Of a DNA stretch of 64,000 bases, positions 35,530 through 43,861 are shown in pieces. The stretch spans positions 124,001 through 188,000 of the forward strand of contig NZ_JBHZOL010000075.1 in the NCBI RefSeq assembly GCF_042788235.1, in the 5' to 3' direction. A program made the translations under genes and the position numbers. The stretch is from Sphaerothrix epifaneia (GTDB lineage: Bacteria; Cyanobacteriota; Cyanobacteriia; Phormidesmidales; Phormidesmidaceae). The number at the start of each line of letters is the position of its first letter. Position 1 is the first letter of the stretch. The notes below the pieces were generated by a model. The model worked only from the letters and a program-made list of their open reading frames with translations, did no database searches and was not told where the DNA came from.

Positions 35530-35853
35530 TTAGGAAGCTTGAGCCAGCACAATGGCTTGATTGACAGCTTCGAAAACTTGCTGACAGTGGTTGTCGGCAT
35601 GTAGCGGTAGCTCCTCATTTTTAACCACTAAATTGACCCGCGCTTCGCTTTGGCCTGCTAAAGGCGGATTGATCAAAACTTCAACAGTGGTTAGCTTAGC
35701 AAACGAAACCTGCCCTGGCTTTTCTTTGGCCACCAGGTAGTCGGCTGTCTCGTAGACTAAGTTGAGGTCGCAAGCGCGCAGCGTCTCGGCTAGCGATTGC
35801 CGCAGCGTCGGCACAGAACCAGCTGATGTGAATAAGTTGGTATAACGAGCCAT
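35530..35853 (-). CDS. Conserved cyanobacterial hypothetical protein
   Basis: A 107-residue soluble protein. The segments LRACDLNLVYETADYLVAKE, GQVSFAKLTTVEVLI and NLVVKNEELPLHADNHCQQVF recur in a cyanobacterial family I recognise by pattern but cannot name. The alpha/beta layout and single Cys-His pair are not diagnostic. Convergent with the FHA gene. Confidence 0.72.
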   Translation of the reverse strand: MARYTNLFTSAGSVPTLRQSLAETLRACDLNLVYETADYLVAKEKPGQVSFAKLTTVEVLINPPLAGQSEARVNLVVKNEELPLHADNHCQQVFEAVNQAIVLAQAS

Positions 35854-36453
35854 AAGAATCTAAATATCAACAAATCATCTAAACTCAGGGAACAAACGAG
35901 GGTCTAACCAGGGAAACAATGCCCTATAGAGCCAACAGAGAGACAATATGCCTAATTTACCTCTTTAAGACTAGCTTCTGATCACCAGAGACAACAAACC
36001 TGCATCTACCCATATTCTCCGAAAAAACGATACAGTCTCAGGAAAGATTCTCTAAATTGGCAGCGTTTTTCTTTTTTGAGCTTGAAGCCCTACAATTTTG
36101 ATTGCAGAACAGGCGCGTCACGCGGCGTCTACTAATTTACTTAGTCCTTCACTGGGGGCGGCCATTTAGCTGACCCTTGGAAAGGCTTAGCCACTCTTAA
36201 GCTAAAGCAGATGGCTCAAATACTTTTGTGTGTAATATTACTGATTTTCCTCTGTGTTGCAATCTTTCGCCCGAACTTTTGCCCGTAGGCAAGGAATCGC
36301 CCAAGATTAGTTTGATCCCGGTTTGGAAGCTGGCTTTCCAGGTGCATCCTTGCTACTCGGCCACAACTTCTGAACTTTAAAATTTTAGATAAATTTCATT
36401 TTATGTCGCCACCCGGTAGCCGTAGCCAATGCGGCAACGTTTATTGAACTGAC
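35854..36453. other. 600-bp gap without a recognisable gene
   Basis: The second-longest gap in the window, between divergent genes. Only short hairpins are visible, for example TTGCC/GGCAA near 36280. I see no tRNA, no convincing small ORF and no repeat. It should contain the promoters of tmk and the 35853 gene. Confidence 0.5.
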
Positions 36454-37167
36454 ATGCAGGGAAAACTCATTGTTTTTGAAGGAATTGAGGGCTGTGGCAA
36501 GACCACTCAGCTGCAATTGTTGTTTGACTGGCTGCAAAGCAGTGCCGAACTGCGATCGCTTCAAGCTAGCCAATTAGTGGCGGGTGTTGTGAAAACTCGC
36601 CAGCCAGGGGGCACTTATCTGGGCGCACAACTGCGGCAGATTTTGCTGCAGCCGCAAGACTCAGAACAGATTCAGCCCACAGCAGAGTTGTTGCTTTATG
36701 CAGCCGACCGGGCGCAGCATATTGACGAAATGATTCGTCCCTGTTTAGCCGCGGGTTATCTTATCCTCTGCGATCGCTTCACCGCTTCCACACTGGCCTA
36801 TCAGGGGTATGGCCGGGGGTTAAGCCTTTCTCTCATTGAACAGCTCAATCAAATTGCTACTGGTGGCGTCAAAAGTGATTTGACGCTATGGCTTAAGCTC
36901 GATGTTGCAGTTGGCCTAGACCGCACCCGTCAGCGCGGTCTAACCGATAGAATGGAGCAGGCAGATCTGAGCTTTCATCGCCGGGTACAGCAGGGATTTG
37001 AGGACTTGGCGCAAAGCAACGCTCATACCACACAGGTTATTGAAGCTAAAGATTCTCAGACCGCGATCGCGCAACACATTCAATCTATTTTGCAGGCCAA
37101 ACTGAGCCAATGGTATCCGCTGCCTTCGTCTCTCTCATCGGCCAATCCCAAGCCATCGAACTTTTAG
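36454..37167 (+). CDS. tmk: Thymidylate kinase
   Basis: A 237-residue P-loop kinase that makes dTDP from dTMP. Walker A is GIEGCGKTT (10-18), the DR motif is in CDRFTASTLAYQ, and the LID contains RGLTDRMEQ. The enzyme is longer than the usual ~210 residues because the last 20, ending SSANPKPSNF, are encoded in the overlap with holB and look unconserved. Located directly upstream of holB, both for DNA synthesis; translational coupling is likely. Confidence 0.96.
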   Translation: MQGKLIVFEGIEGCGKTTQLQLLFDWLQSSAELRSLQASQLVAGVVKTRQPGGTYLGAQLRQILLQPQDSEQIQPTAELLLYAADRAQHIDEMIRPCLAAGYLILCDRFTASTLAYQGYGRGLSLSLIEQLNQIATGGVKSDLTLWLKLDVAVGLDRTRQRGLTDRMEQADLSFHRRVQQGFEDLAQSNAHTTQVIEAKDSQTAIAQHIQSILQAKLSQWYPLPSSLSSANPKPSNF

Positions 37168-38060
37168 AAAGCGCAGTTGCCCAACAGCACGTAGCGCCAG
37201 CTTATTTGTTTGTCGGGCCAGAGGGAGTGGGGCGTAGTCTGGCGGCTAGTGCCTGGGCTGAGCAGCTTTTAAGCCCAACAAAATCACCCTCATCCCTACG
37301 CCACCGTATTCAACAGCGCAACCACCCTGATCTGTTGTGGGTTGAGCCAACTTATCTGCATCAGGGTAAACGCCTCACAGCAACTGAAGCAATGGATATT
37401 GGGCTACGGCGCAAAAGTCCGCCCCAAATTCGTTTAGAGCAAGTGCGGGAAATTAGCCGCTATCTCAGCCGTCCGCCGTTAGAAGCCGAACGAGCCGTAG
37501 TGGTTATTGAACAAGCAGAAACAATGGCTGAGTCAGCCGCTAATGGTTTATTAAAGACGCTGGAAGAACCTGGACGAGCCACGTTGATTTTGCTGGCTCC
37601 CGATCGCAGTGCGCTGCTGCCGACGCTGGTATCGCGCTGTCAACAGGTTGCCTTTCGTCGCCTTAGTGCTGCCGAAATGCAGCAGGTGTTGACTCAAAGC
37701 GGGCAGGCAGAAATTTTGGCGCATCCAGAGATTTTAGCGATCGCCCAGGGTAGCCCCGGTCAGGCGATCGCTAGCTGGCAGCAACGACAGGCTATTCCGG
37801 CTGAGCTGTTGCAAGCGCTACGGCAACCACCCGCGACTTTGCGGCAAGCACTCGAACAAGCTCGACACATTGCCAAAACTTTGGAAATTGAGACGCAGCT
37901 TTGGCTGGTGGACTATCTGCAGCATCAATACTGGCAAGTTTCAACTACGGCCTCTATCCCTTATTTGCAGCAGCTAGAGCAAGCTCGACAGCATTTGTTA
38001 GGCTTTGTACAGCCGCGTTTGGTCTGGGAAGTCACCCTCATGCAGCTTGTGAGATCCTGA
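37110..38060 (+). CDS. holB: DNA polymerase III delta' subunit
   Basis: A 316-residue clamp-loader subunit. It starts FVSLIGQSQAIELL and has AAA+ features: the P-loop-like GPEGVGRS (36-43) with Arg instead of the Walker A Lys, the SRC motif in LVSRCQQVAFR near 185 and the sensor region. The altered P-loop fits the known non-hydrolysing delta' role. The start overlaps tmk by 58 nt because no later start codon would preserve the N-terminal IGQ segment. Confidence 0.93.
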   Translation: MVSAAFVSLIGQSQAIELLESAVAQQHVAPAYLFVGPEGVGRSLAASAWAEQLLSPTKSPSSLRHRIQQRNHPDLLWVEPTYLHQGKRLTATEAMDIGLRRKSPPQIRLEQVREISRYLSRPPLEAERAVVVIEQAETMAESAANGLLKTLEEPGRATLILLAPDRSALLPTLVSRCQQVAFRRLSAAEMQQVLTQSGQAEILAHPEILAIAQGSPGQAIASWQQRQAIPAELLQALRQPPATLRQALEQARHIAKTLEIETQLWLVDYLQHQYWQVSTTASIPYLQQLEQARQHLLGFVQPRLVWEVTLMQLVRS

Positions 38061-38156
38061 AGCGAGCAGGCTGATCTAAGATGAGTTGTTACAGATTGTG
38101 ATCAGATTTTAGCCATACTCAACGACAAACGAAACTGACCGACACAGGCAGTATCT

Positions 38157-39344
38157 ATGGACGCAAATCAAACTCAAGGGCCATTTAAAAGCAATCTCGT
38201 TTGGCTATTGCTAGGGGCTTTGGTTTTTGTGGGTGGAGCAACGTTTTGGACGGCGCGATCGCTGATGGTAGCGCGTCAGGTGGCCTTAGAAGAAGCGGTA
38301 GTAGCCCCGCCGCAACAGGTTAGCGTCGCCGCCTTAGGACGAATTGAACCTCAAGGGCAAGTGGTGGACATTGCGGCTTCAGAGGGGGGGCGCATCAGTC
38401 GCATTTTAGTGACTGAAGGCGATACTGTTACCGACGACCAAATACTGGCTTATCTCGATCTCTACGAAGTGCGTCTGGCAGAGCGCGATTTAGCTGCTAG
38501 TGAACTGGCTGAAGCCCAAGCCTTGCTAGCTGCCGAAACCACCGTCGGACAAACGCGCATTCAAGAAGCCCAGACCCGCTACGCTCAGTCTGATACCCCT
38601 CAAACCTACGCCATAGAAGCCCAAGCAGCCACCATCAAAAGCTTAGAAGCCGATCTGACATTGGCACGCACCGATTTGACGCGTTTTCAACAGCTTTATC
38701 AACGAGGGGCGATCGCCCGCCAGGAACTCGATCAGCAACAAACCGAGGTCAATCGCCTCCAGGAAGACCTTAATAGCGCCTTAGCCACGCGATCGCAGTT
38801 AGAAACCAATCGCCTCACTGATATGCGAAACGCTCAAGCCCAAATTAGCTCAGCCGAAGCCGGACTGCAGCTTTCTCAAGCGCAGGTCAAGGTTGAATCA
38901 GCCGCTCAAAACTTAGCGCTAGCCGAAGCTCGTCTAGCCCTCACGCTCATTCGCGCTCCCCAAGCAGGGCAAATTTTAGATGTTTTGGTACAGCCGGGTG
39001 AAGCAGTGGGGATGGGAGACGCTCTGATGGCGATGGGCAACACTCAGCAAATGTTTGTTGTGGCCGAAGTTTACGAAACCGATATTGGTTTGGTGCAAGT
39101 AGGGCAGTCTGCTCAAATTACCAGCCGTAACGGAGCTTTTGCCGAAACCCTCGTCGGTGTAGTGGATGAAGTCGGGCTGCAAATTTTCAAAAACGATATT
39201 TTAGATGATGATCCGGCGGCTAACGCCGATGCCCGCGTTGTCGAAGTCCGCATCCGCATTGATGAAGGCGATAGCCAAGCGGTCGCGAGCCTCACCAACC
39301 TCCAGGTAGATGTGGTGATTGATGTCACCGATGAGGATGGATGA
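38157..39344 (+). CDS. devB: DevB-like membrane fusion protein
   Basis: A 395-residue HlyD-type adaptor. One N-terminal helix (about 17-37) is followed by a lipoyl half-motif, a coiled-coil hairpin (about 95-250) and the second half-motif with RAPQAGQILDVLVQPGEAV. In Anabaena, DevB with DevC, DevA and TolC exports heterocyst glycolipids; homologues in non-heterocystous strains serve other exports. The stop codon overlaps the next start in ATGA. It is the first gene of a four-gene operon with two permeases. Confidence 0.93.
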   Translation: MDANQTQGPFKSNLVWLLLGALVFVGGATFWTARSLMVARQVALEEAVVAPPQQVSVAALGRIEPQGQVVDIAASEGGRISRILVTEGDTVTDDQILAYLDLYEVRLAERDLAASELAEAQALLAAETTVGQTRIQEAQTRYAQSDTPQTYAIEAQAATIKSLEADLTLARTDLTRFQQLYQRGAIARQELDQQQTEVNRLQEDLNSALATRSQLETNRLTDMRNAQAQISSAEAGLQLSQAQVKVESAAQNLALAEARLALTLIRAPQAGQILDVLVQPGEAVGMGDALMAMGNTQQMFVVAEVYETDIGLVQVGQSAQITSRNGAFAETLVGVVDEVGLQIFKNDILDDDPAANADARVVEVRIRIDEGDSQAVASLTNLQVDVVIDVTDEDG

Positions 39345-40489
39345 ACGGCATTCCCCTAGCCTGGTACAACCTGCTACACGAGCGCACCCGCTTGTTGGTT
39401 GCGATCGCAGGTGTCTCCTTTGCCGTGCTGCTAATTTTTATGAACCTGGGATTTTTGGGGGCTTTGATTACCACTGCAACCAACTTTTACACCCAGTTCA
39501 ATGCCGAGATTTTTTTAATTTCACCCCAGTCTCTCGAAATCAGCTCTACTCAACCTTTTCCGATCGAGCGACTATACCAAGTCGCAGGGATTGAGGGCGT
39601 TGAAGCCGCTATGCCCCTTTATGCCGACTACATGCTATGGCGCAATCCCGAAACACGCATCAGCCGAGCCATGTTTGTCTATGGCATTAATCCTGAAGAT
39701 CCGGTGTTTTTAATGCCAGAGCTGCAAACCCCCGCCGCCCAGCAAATCCTCCGGCAGCCGAATGTAGTCTTCATCGACAGCTTATCTCGACCTGAGTTTG
39801 GCCCTCAAACCACGGGGCTAGAAACTGAAGCCGACCGTCGCCAAGTCACTATTGGCGGTCAGTACACCCTCGGCGGCGGCTTTGCAGCAGATGGCACGCT
39901 GATTATGAGCGATCAAAATTTTCGACGTTTTTTTGATCCCCGACCGCTAGACTTAATTAACGTCGGCTTGATCAAGCTAGCCCCTACCGCCGACATTGAC
40001 CGCACTGCGGCGGCTTTGCAAGAGCAGTTACCAGCAGATGTACTGGTATTAACTAAAACAGAAATTATTGAGCGCGATCGCAATTTTTGGATTCAAACCA
40101 CCTCGATTGGTTTCATCTTTAGCTTGGGCGTGGCTGTGTCTTTCATCGTCGGCACCGTTATTGTCTACCAGATTCTTTACACCGACATTCGCGATCATTT
40201 ACCTGAATACGCCACCCTCAAAGCAATGGGCTATCGCAACAGCTACCTGTTTAAGGTGGTGCTGCAAGAAGCGGTGCTGTTAGCCTTAATGGGCTATGTG
40301 CCAGGGTTGCTAGTGTCGCTGGTGCTGTATCAGCTAACGGTGAGCGCCACCGCTGGTAGCTTGCCCATCAGCATGAATCTAGGCCGGGTCATTTTTGTGC
40401 TGATCCTTACCGTGCTGATGTGTGGTCTGTCGGGGCTAGCCTCAGTGCGGCGGGCGATGCAGGCTGATCCGGCAGATGTCTTTGCTTAA
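39341..40489 (+). CDS. devC: DevC-like ABC permease, copy 1
   Basis: A 382-residue MacB/FtsX-type permease: one helix near the N-terminus (RTRLLVAIAGVSFAVLLIFM), a large periplasmic domain (about 45-260) and three C-terminal helices with the family's YATLKAMGYRNSYLFKVVLQE coupling segment. With DevB and DevA it forms an export pump that uses a TolC-like channel. It is about half identical, by eye, to the next gene over the C-terminal region. Overlaps devB by 4 nt and copy 2 by 14 nt. Confidence 0.93.
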   Translation: MNGIPLAWYNLLHERTRLLVAIAGVSFAVLLIFMNLGFLGALITTATNFYTQFNAEIFLISPQSLEISSTQPFPIERLYQVAGIEGVEAAMPLYADYMLWRNPETRISRAMFVYGINPEDPVFLMPELQTPAAQQILRQPNVVFIDSLSRPEFGPQTTGLETEADRRQVTIGGQYTLGGGFAADGTLIMSDQNFRRFFDPRPLDLINVGLIKLAPTADIDRTAAALQEQLPADVLVLTKTEIIERDRNFWIQTTSIGFIFSLGVAVSFIVGTVIVYQILYTDIRDHLPEYATLKAMGYRNSYLFKVVLQEAVLLALMGYVPGLLVSLVLYQLTVSATAGSLPISMNLGRVIFVLILTVLMCGLSGLASVRRAMQADPADVFA

Positions 40490-41675
40490 AAGGGTTAAAG
40501 CCGTGTGGAAGCGAACACCATTAGCCATCCTGAATCTAATTCACGATCGCCGCAAGTTTATCACCTCTCTGGGCGGCGTCGGCTTTGCCGTCTTGCTGAT
40601 GTTTTTATTTACTGGCTTTATGAACGCCCTTTACGACAGCCAGCTACAGCTTTTGAATCAGTTGAATGGTGAAATCGTCATGATTAATCGACTCAAATCT
40701 AATATGTTTGTGCCGATTGCTTTTGCTAGACGACGGCTGTACCAAGCTAGAGCCTACGAAGGGGTTGAAGATGCCTACCCGATCTACATTAGCGATGCCA
40801 ACTGGAAAAATCCAGAAACACGAAAGACGCGTCCGGTCAGAGTCTTAGCTTTCAACTTGGGCGATCCGGTCTTGCTGATGCCAGAAGTCTTAGCGCATTT
40901 AGAAGCGCTAAAGCTACCCAATACCGCCATCATTGACACCAAAGCCCGACCAGAAGTGGGGCCAACACAAGTTGGCATTGAAACTGAGCTAGCTGAGCGC
41001 CAGATTCGTATTGTCGGTACCTACTCGCTGGGCACCGACTTTGCTTCTGGCAACGGCAACTTAATCATGAGCGACCTTAATTTCTTGCGCTATTTTGCCA
41101 ATCGCGGCCCCGAAGAAGAAGAACGCAGCTTTGCCACCGCCGATGTGGGTTTGATCAAAGTCCGGCCTGGAACCGACATTGATCGTCTCGTTGGCGTTTT
41201 GCAGCAAAACATTCCTAACGACGTTTTAATTTTGCCCCGAGATGGCCCAAGTGGATTTGTTGCCCGCGAGCGAGCCTACTGGCAAGAAAACACCAATATT
41301 GGCTTTGTCTTTACCTTGCTGACTGCGATGGGCTTTGTAGTAGGGATTATTTTGGTTTACCAAATTCTTTACACAGACGTAGCCGATCATTGGGCTGAGT
41401 ATGCCACCCTCAAAGCAATGGGCTATAAAAACAGCTTTTTGTTTGGCATTGTCATGCAAGAGGCGGCGGTGCTGTCGCTGTTGGGATTTATTCCGGGTTT
41501 TTTGGTGGCAGCTTTGTTATACACGCTAGCGGGCACCGCCACTGGACTCTTGTTTGAGATGACGCTGCAGCGTATTTTTGCCCTCTATGGTCTGACTTTT
41601 GTGATGTGTCTGATTTCGGGGGCGATCGCGGTTCGTAAAGTTCAATCTACTGACCCAGCAGAGGTGTTTGGATGA
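40476..41675 (+). CDS. DevC-like ABC permease, copy 2
   Basis: A 399-residue paralogue of the preceding gene, with the same one-plus-three helix plan and YATLKAMGYKNSFLFGIVMQE near the C-terminus. The periplasmic domain has diverged more than the membrane part. The ATG at 40476 overlaps copy 1 by 14 nt; a GTG at 40503, aligning better with the start of copy 1, is an alternative. Two different permeases next to a single ATPase gene suggest a heterodimeric membrane core. Its stop overlaps devA in ATGA. Confidence 0.92.
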   Translation: MSLLKRVKAVWKRTPLAILNLIHDRRKFITSLGGVGFAVLLMFLFTGFMNALYDSQLQLLNQLNGEIVMINRLKSNMFVPIAFARRRLYQARAYEGVEDAYPIYISDANWKNPETRKTRPVRVLAFNLGDPVLLMPEVLAHLEALKLPNTAIIDTKARPEVGPTQVGIETELAERQIRIVGTYSLGTDFASGNGNLIMSDLNFLRYFANRGPEEEERSFATADVGLIKVRPGTDIDRLVGVLQQNIPNDVLILPRDGPSGFVARERAYWQENTNIGFVFTLLTAMGFVVGIILVYQILYTDVADHWAEYATLKAMGYKNSFLFGIVMQEAAVLSLLGFIPGFLVAALLYTLAGTATGLLFEMTLQRIFALYGLTFVMCLISGAIAVRKVQSTDPAEVFG

Positions 41676-42457
41676 GAGAGGTCACCGATACTCCTAACCT
41701 CCCTACCGCTGCCGTACCAGAGGCGATCGCGGTGCAGATTCGCCATTTGAACTATTACTTTGGTCGGGGCGACTTGCGCAAACAAGTGTTGTTTGACATT
41801 AGCTTAGATTTGCCCGTGGGTCAGATTGTGATTATGACCGGGCCATCGGGATCAGGTAAAACGACGCTGCTGACGCTTATTGGCGCTTTGCGCTCAGCAC
41901 ACCAAGGTAGCTTAACCGTCTTAGGCCAAGAATTGGTCGGCTTGGGCAACCGTCAACTGGTTCAGGTGCGCCGCAATATTGGCTTTATCTTTCAAGCTCA
42001 CAATTTGTTTGAATCGCTAACTGCCGCTCAAAATGTAGAAATGGCGGTAGAACTGCTGGGCAACTTTGATTCTAAACACGAGCAAGCTGTAGAGATCTTG
42101 GCTCAAATCGGCTTGAAAGATCGCGTCAATTACAAACCGCAATCGCTCTCAGGTGGGCAAAAACAACGAGTGGCGATCGCGCGGGCTTTGGTCAATCAAC
42201 CGCGTTTGGTGCTAGCAGACGAACCAACAGCCGCTTTAGATAAAAAATCAGGACGTGATGTTGTCACCCTGATGCAAAAGCTAGCCAAAGAACAGCAGCG
42301 AACAATCTTGATGGTGACCCATGACAACCGCATCTTAGACGTTGCCGATCGCATTATTAATTTGGTCGATGGTCGCTTAGAGTCCGATCAAGATTTGGGC
42401 AACTTTGTTCAAACCCATGATCCCAAAAGTCTCGATCGCCGCATGTTTATTATGTAA
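41672..42457 (+). CDS. devA: DevA-like ABC ATPase
   Basis: A 261-residue MacB/LolD-type ATPase. Walker A GPSGSGKTT at 57-65, Q-loop FIFQAHNLF, signature LSGGQ near 159 and Walker B LVLADEPTAALD. It powers the two DevC-like permeases upstream, with which it overlaps by 4 nt. The ATPase would be a homodimer while the permease may be a heterodimer. No regulator is adjacent. Confidence 0.95.
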   Translation: MREVTDTPNLPTAAVPEAIAVQIRHLNYYFGRGDLRKQVLFDISLDLPVGQIVIMTGPSGSGKTTLLTLIGALRSAHQGSLTVLGQELVGLGNRQLVQVRRNIGFIFQAHNLFESLTAAQNVEMAVELLGNFDSKHEQAVEILAQIGLKDRVNYKPQSLSGGQKQRVAIARALVNQPRLVLADEPTAALDKKSGRDVVTLMQKLAKEQQRTILMVTHDNRILDVADRIINLVDGRLESDQDLGNFVQTHDPKSLDRRMFIM

Positions 42458-42463
42458 GCCCCT

Positions 42464-42949
42464 ATGCTGATGGAGTTTGCCAACCAGGTACAGCAGCTCA
42501 CTCATAAAAAAGTCGCTGACTATCTTACCCAAACCCAGCTTTTCAAAGACTCGTTGCGAGTTCATCCCCAACGACCCAAATTTGATATTCTCTACGGCTC
42601 GACGATGGTAGAAGTCGAAGTTTTACCCTGGGAAGTGCATCCCTGGGAAACCGCCGACTTAGCGATTGTTCGGGCAACTAGCTGCGTTACCATTGGCAGC
42701 AGTCTGGCGTGTGACCTGCTCAAGTTTTTGCTGCTAGAAAATCGTCGTATGCGCTTTGGTGCTTTTCATATTGACGAAGCCGGACAGGTGCTATTTGCCG
42801 AAAGCGTACTGGGGGGCGAAAATATGGATCTAATGGAGCTGCAAACCTGCATTCTGTCAGTAGTCACGATTGCCGACACTTATGACGATATCATTGCCGC
42901 TCGCTTTGGCGGGCAGCGAGGGATCGATCGCACCTCCGTAGACATTTAG
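42464..42949 (+). CDS. YbjN-like cyanobacterial protein
   Basis: A 161-residue soluble protein with alpha/beta layout. GSTMVEVEVLPWEVHPWETADLAIVRATSC and LLLENRRMRFGAFHIDEAGQVLFAESVLGG resemble YbjN/type-III-chaperone-like folds. It begins six bases after devA, so it may be the fifth gene of the exporter operon, though a chaperone-like fold does not itself suggest export. Function unknown. An ATG six nt later is an alternative start. Confidence 0.7.
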   Translation: MLMEFANQVQQLTHKKVADYLTQTQLFKDSLRVHPQRPKFDILYGSTMVEVEVLPWEVHPWETADLAIVRATSCVTIGSSLACDLLKFLLLENRRMRFGAFHIDEAGQVLFAESVLGGENMDLMELQTCILSVVTIADTYDDIIAARFGGQRGIDRTSVDI

Positions 42950-43114
42950 AAAATCTTGCCGCCGAAAAAACAGCGCTTCATAGTCTCTTGAGGCAACAGC
43001 AAGCAACAGCAGCTAAGCCCATCTCTTTAGTCACTTTTTGAAATTGCCCGCGCTGGCAGAAGCGTGCGGGTAAAAGCACAACGCCGCTTTTTCCACATCC
43101 GTTTAATCCGTTCT

Positions 43115-43561
43115 CTATTCCAAACGCTCAGCCACCTGCTTTAGCCGCTGCAGTTGAGCTTGCATATCTTGCTGCGTCCACTTGGCTGCAAACGTGTTAA
43201 AACCAAAAGCGACAATGGGGTTTGGAACTTTAAACTCAAAGCGATTGAGTAACTGTGTCCCCTGTTCGTGCGGTAAACACTCCCAGCGATCGCGTCCCTG
43301 AAAAAATCCTTCAAATTGCCAAACCACCAATCCTGGTTCTCGTTCAACCACGGTACTTATCAACGTGGGCTGAAGCAATGGAACATCGACAATAAAGCGA
43401 CTTTGGCTACCTAGTGCCGAAGTCCACTCGCCAATCGGCTCGCAGCGCAATGCCGGATTTAACCAGCGATGCATCAGATCTAAATCAACAATGCAGCGCT
43501 CAACCGTGGTCGCACTGGCCCGAATAAAAATAGTCTGCTCAAAAACGCGGTTGTCTGGCAT
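43115..43561 (-). CDS. SRPBCC/START-like protein
   Basis: About 148 residues, a helix-grip fold by pattern: FEQTIFIRASATTVERCIVDLDLMHRWLNP at the start and a long C-terminal helix (FAAKWTQQDMQAQLQRLKQV). These proteins bind hydrophobic ligands in a central cavity, for example CoQ or polyketide intermediates. No neighbour hints at the ligand. The ATG at 43561 is preferred over an in-frame TTG nine nt upstream. Confidence 0.8.
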   Translation of the reverse strand: MPDNRVFEQTIFIRASATTVERCIVDLDLMHRWLNPALRCEPIGEWTSALGSQSRFIVDVPLLQPTLISTVVEREPGLVVWQFEGFFQGRDRWECLPHEQGTQLLNRFEFKVPNPIVAFGFNTFAAKWTQQDMQAQLQRLKQVAERLE

Positions 43562-43861
43562 CTCTCGCAAGCAGCAGGTCTATCTAAGGCTGGATGACAG
43601 CAAGAATCTCAGAAATTACGCTTTTTTATCAGTAAAATTGCTTAATTTCTCTCAGTTCCTTGACGGCAGCCCCTAAAATTCCCACTATTAATGTGAATTC
43701 TCGATGAACCCAGGGTTATCCCTTTTTGGCCTCTCTCTTAAGCCTACTTGATTAGAGAAGTTACTTGGGGCTTGTGAAAATTTTGGTTTCACGTCAGTCT
43801 TTCACCAGAGGCTAGCCTTTAACTCGTCAGTCTCGCCTTCTTTGACTACAGAACAAAATTC
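43562..43861. other. 300-bp divergent gap
   Basis: Between the SRPBCC gene and the channel-like gene, divergently transcribed. I see no repeat, hairpin terminator or small gene; it should contain both promoters. Confidence 0.4.

Noticed and set aside
35854..36453. Possible tRNA or ncRNA in the 600-bp gap
   Set aside because: No T-loop or anticodon stem pattern; only 5-bp hairpins found.
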